This document shows positions 41,577 to 50,007 of a DNA stretch of 50,007 bases, in pieces. Position numbers and translations under genes: made by a program. The notes under the pieces were generated by a model that was given only the letters and a program-made list of their open reading frames with translations, was not told the origin of the DNA and searched no databases. The first letter of the stretch is position 1. Each line of letters starts with the position of its first letter. The DNA comes from JAHWKV01 sp040905365 (GTDB lineage Bacteria > Actinomycetota > CADDZG01 > JAHWKV01), in NCBI GenBank assembly GCA_040905365.1, contig JBBDRQ010000023.1, positions 1 to 50,007 of the forward strand, in the 5' to 3' direction.

Positions 41577-42799
41577 CCTCACCGTTGGCAAGATTCCTGG
41601 CCGCTGTGGCGGCCGCGTTGCTGTTGCCGGCCGCTTGCGGTGCGGGCTCGGGACGCTCGGACTCGCCGGGCGCCGGCGCCCGCGGTCTCGACACCGCGGC
41701 CGACGCCCCGTCGCCGCCGCCGCTGGCCTCCGGCCCGCCGGAGCTGGAGAAGGTGGGGGATTTCGATCAGCCCACGCACCTGGCCTCGCCGCCGGACGAC
41801 GACCGTATCTTCGTGGTCGAAAAGGGCGGCCGTATCGTCGAGGTGGTGGATGGGCAGGCCCGCACGCCGGCTTTTTTGGACATCAGCGACGAGGTGAGCG
41901 CCGGCGGCGAGCAGGGCTTGTTGTCGGTGGTCTTTGCACCGGACTTTGCCGACAGCGGCCTGTTCTACATCAACTACACCGACGCCTCGGGCAGCACCCA
42001 GATAGAGGAGCTCGAGATCGACGCCGGCGACCCCAACCGAGCAGATCCGGGCTCACGGCGGACCTTGTTGACGCTTAACCAGCCGTTTGCCAACCACAAC
42101 GGCGGGCTGGTCGCTTTCGACCCCGACGGGATGCTGGTGATCGGTATGGGAGACGGCGGCTCTGGCGGCGATCCCGACAATCGGGCTCAGGACCTGGGCG
42201 ACCTGCTGGGCAAGATGCTGCGCATCGACCCCGGCTCGCCTGCGGAAGGGCGCCCGTACGGTATTCCCGAGGACAACCCGTTTGTGGATTCCGACGACGC
42301 ACGTCCGGAGATCTGGGCCTACGGTCTGCGCAACCCGTGGCGGTGGTCCTTCGACTCCGATACAGGCGATCTCTACTTGGCCGATGTGGGGCAGAACCGG
42401 GTGGAGGAGATCAACTACGTAGAGCCCGGCGACCAGGCCGGCGCCAACTACGGATGGTCGCGCTACGAAGGCAATGAGGTGTTCGACTCATCGCAACAGA
42501 TCGACGAGTCGAACCTGGTGAGTCCGATTTTCACCTATCCCAACGGTTCCGAAAACTGCTCGGTAACCGGCGGCGCAGTGTACCGGGGGCCGGTGCGGTC
42601 ACTGTCCGGCTACTACCTGTACGCGGACTTCTGCGGGGGCGTGGTCAAGGGGTTCCGTGTGGTAAACGGCATGCCGGTGGACATCCGGACCTTTGACGAC
42701 CTGCAGGTGGAGGCGCTCAGCTCCTTCGGGACGGATTCGGCCGGAAACATGTATGTGTTGTCGCTGCGCGGCGGCGTCTACCGGATAGTGGGGCGGTAG
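41567..42799 (+). CDS. Lipoprotein of the soluble glucose/sorbosone dehydrogenase (PQQ-type beta-propeller) family
   Basis: 410 residues. A signal peptide ends in a lipobox, LLLPAACGAG, so the mature protein should be lipid-anchored on the outside of the membrane. The propeller contains GGEQGLLSVVFAPDF, NHNGGLVAFDPDGMLVIGMG, the calcium/PQQ-site-like GDGGSGGDPDNRAQD and YGLRNPWRWSFD. These mark the GSDH/Hhip-like family of aldose dehydrogenases. Substrate cannot be read from sequence. GTG start 10 bp inside guaA implies coupling. Confidence 0.9.
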   Translation: MGITSPLARFLAAVAAALLLPAACGAGSGRSDSPGAGARGLDTAADAPSPPPLASGPPELEKVGDFDQPTHLASPPDDDRIFVVEKGGRIVEVVDGQARTPAFLDISDEVSAGGEQGLLSVVFAPDFADSGLFYINYTDASGSTQIEELEIDAGDPNRADPGSRRTLLTLNQPFANHNGGLVAFDPDGMLVIGMGDGGSGGDPDNRAQDLGDLLGKMLRIDPGSPAEGRPYGIPEDNPFVDSDDARPEIWAYGLRNPWRWSFDSDTGDLYLADVGQNRVEEINYVEPGDQAGANYGWSRYEGNEVFDSSQQIDESNLVSPIFTYPNGSENCSVTGGAVYRGPVRSLSGYYLYADFCGGVVKGFRVVNGMPVDIRTFDDLQVEALSSFGTDSAGNMYVLSLRGGVYRIVGR

Positions 42800-42809
42800 G
42801 CAGCCGCTC

Positions 42810-43154
42810 TTATTTGCTCTGTACGATGCCGAGCTCGATGATCATGGCCCGGTAGCCCTCGTCGTCCTCGCCCAGGTGTTTGCGCCACAGCGCCACGCAG
42901 AACTGCTCGACGACTCCCGAGCGGGTCTTGCTCTTGGCCACGTACTTGACCCCCGGGTCGGCTAGGGCGGTCTTAAAAAGGGCCCGGTGCACGTCGGCAG
43001 CCCGCCGGCCCGCGGAGTCGGCGGGGGAACCGGAGGTGATCATGGCTTTGATGGAAGCGGTTTCTTCGCTGTCGTCAAGCAGCTGCCTGTAGCCGTTGAT
43101 CACCCGGCCCGCCTGATCCTCGCCCTCCTGCAGTTTTCTTTCCAGAAAGCCCAT
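42810..43154 (-). CDS. Hypothetical protein, 114 residues
   Basis: ATG at 43154 with AGGAAGGG upstream, which fixes the start; the frame is open further upstream without a site. The protein is charged, probably all-helical, with no signal peptide or membrane helix (MGFLERKLQEGEDQAGRVIN, then SEETASIKAMITSGSPADSA, later SKTRSGVVEQFCVALWRKHL). No family recognised. It converges on the lipoprotein gene (10-bp gap) and is divergent from uvrD. Confidence 0.75.
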   Translation of the reverse strand: MGFLERKLQEGEDQAGRVINGYRQLLDDSEETASIKAMITSGSPADSAGRRAADVHRALFKTALADPGVKYVAKSKTRSGVVEQFCVALWRKHLGEDDEGYRAMIIELGIVQSK

Positions 43155-43313
43155 TAAAAGCCCTTCCTCGAGTCGGTCGCTTCGATCGTAACAGTCGGGG
43201 GCTTGGCGCCCCCGACCTCCCCCCATTTGGCTGCGCCTGCGGCGCGGCGTGTTCTTGACATGCTTAGAAGGCATAATCGGTGGGTGACTTACGTAGAGAA
43301 TTCCGCGCAGCGA

Positions 43314-43462
43314 GTACCCTGGCCACCAACCTTCGGGGCGTTTGGCGGCGTGAGCCACTCCCTGGCTGCGTTCTCTCTCGCACCCGTAGGTCAGGCGGCT
43401 ATGGGCGCTCGCTGCGGCCTTGCCAGGAAGCGCCTCACGCGCCCCAAATCTCGCAAAAGTTA

Positions 43463-43475
<13 letters not shown>
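43314..43475. mobile_element. MITE-like palindromic element upstream of and into uvrD
   Basis: A 162-bp non-coding element whose ends are inverted repeats: GTACCCTGGCCACCAACCTT at 43314-43333 and a near-match in reverse at 43457-43475. The interior is a long imperfect palindrome around 43400. Further copies or fragments lie at 26317-26353 and 36737-36756. No transposase is encoded. The right end contains the probable uvrD start codon. The remaining 43155-43313 holds no gene; a TTGACA (43255-43260) has no -10 at normal spacing. Confidence 0.75.
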
Positions 43476-45663
<2,188 letters not shown>

Positions 45664-45667
<4 letters not shown>

Positions 45668-47088
45668 GGGCTCGAGCTCGAGTCGGCTTTAGATCGGCGC
45701 ACCAGCAAACCTATGCCCAGGGCTGCCACAACGGCCAGGCCCACGGCCACCACCGGGGTGGAGAAGGTATCTGCCGCGGCGGCCGGCTCCTGCGGCAGCT
45801 CGCTGATCAGGGTCTGCTCGATCGTCCAGGAGCCGTCTAGCTGCACATCCAGGCCGGTAAGCGCCGCCAGCTGTTCCCCTAGATCCTCCAGCGCCGCATC
45901 GTCGGGCCGGATGGTGGTGCCGGACAGCTGCGCGGAGGCCCGGGTAACCGAGTGGACCAGCAGACCGCTGCTTCGGTGCAGGGTCGACTCTTGTTGAAAC
46001 TCGATGGGGCCGCCCAGGCGGACAGAGGTCATCGCGTTTGCGTACTGCGGGTGCGACGCGCACGCGCTCAAGGCCACCAGCGCCAGGCAGGCCAGCACCG
46101 CCTGCCGGCATGTCCTGCGCCGCGGTTTCGGCCGCCGCTTGCGGTGCGCGTGGTCGTGGACGTGTGCGTCGCCGACCTGGATCGGAAAGTCCGGCAGCAA
46201 GGATGCGGGGTCGGTACCGGGCGGGACCAGGACCTGGAACATTGTGGCCAGGAAGAACTCGTTGAGCTGTGCCTCGCCCCCTTCGATGGTTTCCACCGGG
46301 TTGTCCAGCGACGGTAGGTTGATCTCGGTTTCGGCCCCGGCGGTCGAGACCATGCTCACCACCTCGACGCCTTGGCGCCGGCGCGCATCCCCGGCGGTCG
46401 TGGCGCGCTCGAGCCGGTGTGCGTACCTGGACCATCCCGTCGGCAGCACCGCCTCGGCGGTAAACGCATCTCCAGCTTCGTAGCTTTGGGCGGGCAGAGC
46501 CGGGTTGAGCAGGTGCGCTTTGAGGGCAACGTCGGCCATGCGCATCTCGTCGGGGGTGCCGAAGAAGTCCATCGACTCCTCGTCGCCCGAAATGGCTAGC
46601 CGGTCTGGGCCGGAAGTGAGCGTGATGCCGCGCCCGAGCGCGGCATCCTGTTCGAGCGCGGCCTGAAACCCGAAGGCTTCGGCGCCGGTTACCTCCAGGG
46701 TTAGCTCGGCCGTCCCGTCCCGCTGGAGGGCCACGGTTTCGGTGAGCTCCAGGTCCATGGACGACTCCACAGAGCCGGTCGCATGGGGGCCTCGGGGTTG
46801 AAGGGTCTGCGACATGTGAATCGACCACACGTTGTGCTCGCCGTCGACGAAGCTGCGGGCGTTGCCAGCGGGATAGGCGACCTCAAGCGCGGCGTCGCCG
46901 GAGCCAAGCTGCTGCGGTGCAGGCAAGGGGTGGTCGACCGCGGCGCCGGTAGCGGCCAGCAAGAACGCGGCGCCGGTCGCCAGGGCCGCGGCCTTGCGCC
47001 GGAGTGGGAACCTCGAGTCGGCGCAGTTTATTCGGGCACCGATGACAGCACCTCCTCCCACTCGGCCGGACTCAGATCCTGCCTGCAC
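45664..47088 (-). CDS. Membrane-associated protein with internal lipoprotein-like signal, unknown function
   Basis: Up to 474 residues; the start is uncertain (GTG 47088 or GTG 47061, both overlapping the MOSC gene, neither with a good ribosome site). Hydrophobic segments lie at about 33-51 (signal or anchor), 328-343 and 444-463, the last followed by RRSKADSSSSP. The middle segment reads like a second signal peptide: a basic run RKRRPKPRRRT, then VLACLALVALSAC, matching a lipobox. The first half could be one exported domain and the second half (about 343-443) another extracellular domain with a C-terminal anchor. I do not recognise the family. Possibly a fusion of two once-separate genes. 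Confidence 0.75.
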
Positions 47089-47777
47089 AGCTTGAGCAGC
47101 AGGTTGCTCAGCTCACGGTCGACGGCATTTAGCCGGTTGATCAGCGCAATGGTGATCGGGTGCTGCGGTACGTGTACGACCTCGACGGCGTCGCCGGCCG
47201 CGACCGATCCGGCGGTGTGGACCGAGAAATAGGCGCCCGGACGCTGCGCCTCACGAAAACGGCGGGGGAAGTCCGCATCGTTCATACGGACTCCGAGCTT
47301 CCAGCACGGCTCCCGGGGTTGGGTGACCTGCAACAGCGCGGTGCCGGCCCGCCAGCGTTCACCGATCAAAGCGCCGGTTGCCGACAGGCCCGCGATGGTC
47401 AGGTTCTCTCCGAAGCGGCCCGGCTCGAGTTCCTCGCCCAGCTGTTCGCTCCACCACCGGTAGTCCTCCGTCGGGTAGCCGTACACGGCCTTGAGTTCTC
47501 CGCCGTGCGCCGTCGTGTCCGCTTGGACGTCGCCGGCCACCCCGCCTGCGCCGATCTCGGCCGGACCGTGCGTCGGGACCTTGCAGATGCCGGTCTTGTT
47601 CGGCTGGCCCCGCAACGTGAACTGCGTGACGCGGGCCACGTTGACGCTCAAGACCGTGCCGGTTTGGCCCGGCCGGTTGGCGGGCGCAGGCAGTCGATTC
47701 AGACCCCGGCCGGCGGCGCTTGCCGGGTCCGGGCCGCCGCCGTCGGGACCTCCGTTGGCGGGTTCGCCGGGATGCAT
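47028..47777 (-). CDS. MOSC-domain protein (YiiM-like)
   Basis: 249 residues. MOSC proteins bind molybdenum cofactor or deliver sulfur; the conserved Cys158 lies in VTQPREPCWKLGVRM. GDVQADTTAHGGELKAVYGY and FGENLTIAG are also family motifs. The first 40 residues are Pro/Gly-rich and may not be translated: the family usually begins at about VLSVNVARV (residue 42). Overlaps the downstream membrane-protein frame by 61 bp. Substrate unknown, perhaps N-hydroxylated compounds as in YiiM. Confidence 0.85.
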   Translation of the reverse strand: MHPGEPANGGPDGGGPDPASAAGRGLNRLPAPANRPGQTGTVLSVNVARVTQFTLRGQPNKTGICKVPTHGPAEIGAGGVAGDVQADTTAHGGELKAVYGYPTEDYRWWSEQLGEELEPGRFGENLTIAGLSATGALIGERWRAGTALLQVTQPREPCWKLGVRMNDADFPRRFREAQRPGAYFSVHTAGSVAAGDAVEVVHVPQHPITIALINRLNAVDRELSNLLLKLCRQDLSPAEWEEVLSSVPE

Positions 47778-47859
47778 GGTCAGAGCCTACGGCAGCGCCG
47801 GGAATAATGCTGTCAGACGCTGCCTGCCGGTGGGCGGGCCATCCTGGTAGCCTGATGCC

Positions 47860-48999
47860 TTGGATCTCTTCGAATTTCAAGGCAAACAGCTCATGGCCCG
47901 GTGGGGTGTTCCCGTCCCTGCCGGTGCGGTCGTCGACACCCCAAAAGAAGCTGCAGCCGCTGCCGAGAGGCTCGGCCCAGTGGTTGCGGTGAAGGCCCAG
48001 GTGAAAGTGGGGGGCCGGGGCAAGGCCGGCGGAATCAAAGTTGTGCAGAGCCCCGAAGCGGCCCGGTCGGCGGCCGAGTCCATCCTAGGTATGCAGATTC
48101 GCTCGCACACCGTGCAGCAGGTCCTGATCGAGTCTGGGGTCAAGATCGCCTCCGAGGCCTATCTGTCGATTCTTTTGGACCGCTCCTCCAAGAAGCACTT
48201 GATCATTGCCTGCGCCGAGGGCGGCGTGGATATTGAGGCGGTGGCCAAGACCAGGCCCGAGGCGCTGACCAGGGTGCTGGTGGATCCGTTGCTCGGGCTG
48301 CGTTCCTTTCAGGTGGCCCGGATCGTCAAGGGCCTGGGTTTTGCGGCCGAGGCGCGCAAGGCTGCCGCGGCGGTCGTAGCGGATCTGTTCACCCTGTACG
48401 AGCAGGCCGATGCCTCCCTGGTGGAGGTCAATCCCTTGGTGGTCACGGCGTCGGGTGAGGTCGTGGCTCTCGACGCCAAGGTATCGTTGGACGACTCTGC
48501 CCTGTTTCGCCACCCCGACTTTGAACAGCTGCGGTCGGTAGGCGGGGATGAGCGCGAACAGATGGCCAGGCGCTACGGCCTTTCCAACTTTGTAGCGCTT
48601 GAAGGCGAAGTTGGGATAGTAGGCAACGGTGCCGGCCTAGTAATGTCTACTCTGGACTTAATTGACCAGGTGGGAGGCAGGGCCGCCAACTTTCTGGACG
48701 TCGGCGGTGGCGCCGACCCGACTGCCGTGACTAATGCGCTGCGGTTGATATTGGCGGACGGCGGCACCAAATCGGTCCTGGTGAACATCTTCGGCGGCAT
48801 CACCAGGTGCGACCAGGTGGCGTCCGGGGTAGTTGAGGCGCTTGGCGCGATCCAGGTCGACGTCCCTATAGTTGTGAGGTTGGCCGGAACCAATGCGTCG
48901 GAAGGTCTGCGCATCATGGAACAGGCCCGGCACCCGAGGGTGGTCTTGGCCAAGACTATGCTCGAGGCAGCCCAAAAGGCAGTGGAGGCTACTAAATGA
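47860..48999 (+). CDS. sucC: Succinyl-CoA synthetase beta subunit (ADP-forming type)
   Basis: A 379-residue ATP-grasp subunit that makes ATP from succinyl-CoA with the alpha subunit. The N-terminus MDLFEFQGKQLMARWGVPVP, KAQVKVGGRGKAGGIK, VEVNPLVV and NIFGGITRCDQVASGV are diagnostic. TTG start with no clear ribosome site; an out-of-frame ATG at 47855 is not used. sucD, the alpha subunit, normally follows at once, but the next frame is unrelated and overlaps by 4 bp (ATGA). Confidence 0.96.
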   Translation: MDLFEFQGKQLMARWGVPVPAGAVVDTPKEAAAAAERLGPVVAVKAQVKVGGRGKAGGIKVVQSPEAARSAAESILGMQIRSHTVQQVLIESGVKIASEAYLSILLDRSSKKHLIIACAEGGVDIEAVAKTRPEALTRVLVDPLLGLRSFQVARIVKGLGFAAEARKAAAAVVADLFTLYEQADASLVEVNPLVVTASGEVVALDAKVSLDDSALFRHPDFEQLRSVGGDEREQMARRYGLSNFVALEGEVGIVGNGAGLVMSTLDLIDQVGGRAANFLDVGGGADPTAVTNALRLILADGGTKSVLVNIFGGITRCDQVASGVVEALGAIQVDVPIVVRLAGTNASEGLRIMEQARHPRVVLAKTMLEAAQKAVEATK

Positions 49000-49934
49000 G
49001 GATTTTCCTTGGGGGTTCCAAGGGGCTGGTCCTTTACGAGGACGGAGAAATTACCCAGCTCCATAGCGAGCCCTTGCTCAGCGCTGTAAAACCCAACGCC
49101 GGCAGGTTGGTGGCCGGTTCCGAGTCGGGATCAATTGTTGTGTGGGATGGAAATTCGGACGCGCGCGTGTCGGAGAAGGACTTGGGAAAAAGCGTTCAGG
49201 CTCTGGCCGCTCCGGGCGGCGGCAGCGTCTTTGCCGGCACGTTTCCGGCCGGCATGTGGTCGAGCGCCGACGACGGCGAGACCTGGTCCGAAGTTGCGGG
49301 ATTTGCCGCCGCGCCCGATCGGCGCCGGTGGACGGCTCCGTGGGGGACGGCGCTGGTCTCCAGTATCGCCACCCATCCCAAGGACCCGTTGACCGCGTTC
49401 TGCGGGATCGAGGTGGGCGGCGCTTACCGTACCCGTGATTCCGGGGCGACCTGGACCGACCTGGGGCTGCCGGTGGACGACGTCCACTCCGTAGAGGTCT
49501 GTCCCGCAAGGCCGGACCGCATCTTCGTCACCACCGGAGAGGGTTGCTATTGCTCCGACGACCAGGGTTTCGCCTGGCGGCGGATGGGCAAGTCCAACAA
49601 GCGCACCTACACCATGGGACTGGCCGCCCACCCCTCGGAGGTCGATCGGGTGATCGTCTCGGCGGCCAAGGGGCCGCCGCCCACCTGGCGCGGAGATGCC
49701 GGCGCCGGCTGCGACGTCTACCTGTCCACCGACTGCGGGCGGCGCTTTCGCACCGTTATGCACAACCTCCGGGCAGGCGTGCATCGACAGGCGCTGGTGA
49801 TCAACGCCAAGGTGCCCTCGGAGGTGGTGTTCGGCACCTCGCAAGGAGAGTTGTACTACTCCAACGACGGCGGCGAGACCTTCGATCTAGAGGCCGACGA
49901 CCTGGGCGACATAAGGACCATCGTCTTTGCCTAG
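48996..49934 (+). CDS. BNR/Asp-box beta-propeller protein
   Basis: 312 residues with repeated Asp boxes: SADDGETW (90-97), TRDSGATW (146-153), CSDDQGFAW (186-194), STDCGRRF and SNDGGETF. This predicts a sialidase/Ycf48-type beta-propeller. There is no signal peptide or membrane helix and no sialidase Arg triad evident, so it is probably a cytosolic binding or scaffold protein. ATGA overlap with sucC suggests coupling. Function unknown. Confidence 0.88.
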   Translation: MRIFLGGSKGLVLYEDGEITQLHSEPLLSAVKPNAGRLVAGSESGSIVVWDGNSDARVSEKDLGKSVQALAAPGGGSVFAGTFPAGMWSSADDGETWSEVAGFAAAPDRRRWTAPWGTALVSSIATHPKDPLTAFCGIEVGGAYRTRDSGATWTDLGLPVDDVHSVEVCPARPDRIFVTTGEGCYCSDDQGFAWRRMGKSNKRTYTMGLAAHPSEVDRVIVSAAKGPPPTWRGDAGAGCDVYLSTDCGRRFRTVMHNLRAGVHRQALVINAKVPSEVVFGTSQGELYYSNDGGETFDLEADDLGDIRTIVFA

Positions 49935-50007
49935 GATGGTTGGCGCCGTCGTCACCGACCCCTGGGTGTCTGGAGGCGTGAGCCGGCGGCACGCGGCGTT
50001 CTCAGTC
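49935..50007. repeat. End of window: fragment of a palindromic repeat
   Basis: GGAGGCGTGAGCC at 49972-49984 followed by a GCGGCGTTCTC-type end resembles the GGCGGCGTGAGCC segments at 27338-27350 and 43344-43356. Probably another copy of the dispersed element, cut by the right edge. Confidence 0.45.

Noticed and set aside
43255..43277. Promoter TTGACA...CATAAT upstream of uvrD
   Set aside because: Spacing is only 11 bp, too short for a sigma-70 promoter.

Overview
The window is about 50 kb of high-GC bacterial chromosome with frequent GTG and TTG starts and tightly overlapping genes. Several features point to an actinobacterium (Actinomycetota), possibly a deep-branching class such as Acidimicrobiia: a GuaB3-type IMP dehydrogenase homologue beside guaA, low-complexity tails on many ribosomal proteins, zinc-type S14 and L36, and a secreted S8 protease carrying repeated LDTR...GYF domains. 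The class-level guess is inference. A run of exactly 100 N (4046-4145) shows this is a draft assembly or metagenome bin.

Layout. 1-2573 (minus): secreted S8 protease, cut by the left edge. 3008-17593 (plus): str, S10 and spc ribosomal clusters, rpsL-rpsG-(tandem repeat, assembly gap)-fusA, with no tuf, then rpsJ to secY in standard order. 17589-17824: palindromic repeat. 17953-21951: adk, then an inserted cassette (minus-strand LuxR-type regulator; plus-strand 59-residue peptide gene not previously listed by size-limited gene calling; plus-strand PqqD-like/M50 membrane protease), then map. 22133-27303: infA-rpmJ-rpsM-rpsK-rpsD-rpoA-rplQ-truA-rplM-rpsI. 27390-28453 (minus): two tandem flavodoxin-like genes. 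28591-36242 (plus): glmM, bifunctional nnrE-nnrD, alr, family 4 uracil-DNA glycosylase, and the tsaE-tsaB-rimI-tsaD set for t6A tRNA modification and ribosomal protein acetylation. 36306-36730: CIRCE-controlled groES with its own terminator and no groEL. 36761-42799: M23 peptidase, small membrane proteins, guaB3, guaA and a lipoprotein of the sugar dehydrogenase fold. 42810-49934: a hypothetical gene, a MITE-like element that supplies the start of a uvrD/pcrA helicase gene, a membrane-anchored protein with an internal lipoprotein-like signal, a MOSC protein, sucC, and a BNR-repeat protein where sucD would be expected.

Most of the window is conserved housekeeping DNA. The best candidate for an undescribed system is the cassette between adk and map. 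A 59-residue Cys-free peptide with a charged leader and a hydrophobic C-terminal half lies just ahead of a PqqD-domain M50 site-2-type protease. A perfect 19-bp hairpin terminator separates the two genes and covers the protease start codon. A divergent LuxR/NarL regulator has lost its phosphoacceptor Asp. This looks like a minimal ribosomally made peptide system (precursor, recognition domain plus intramembrane protease, pseudo-receiver regulator) lodged inside the normally unbroken secY-adk-map-infA order. A second thread is a family of palindromic repeats, one copy of which forms the probable start codon of uvrD.
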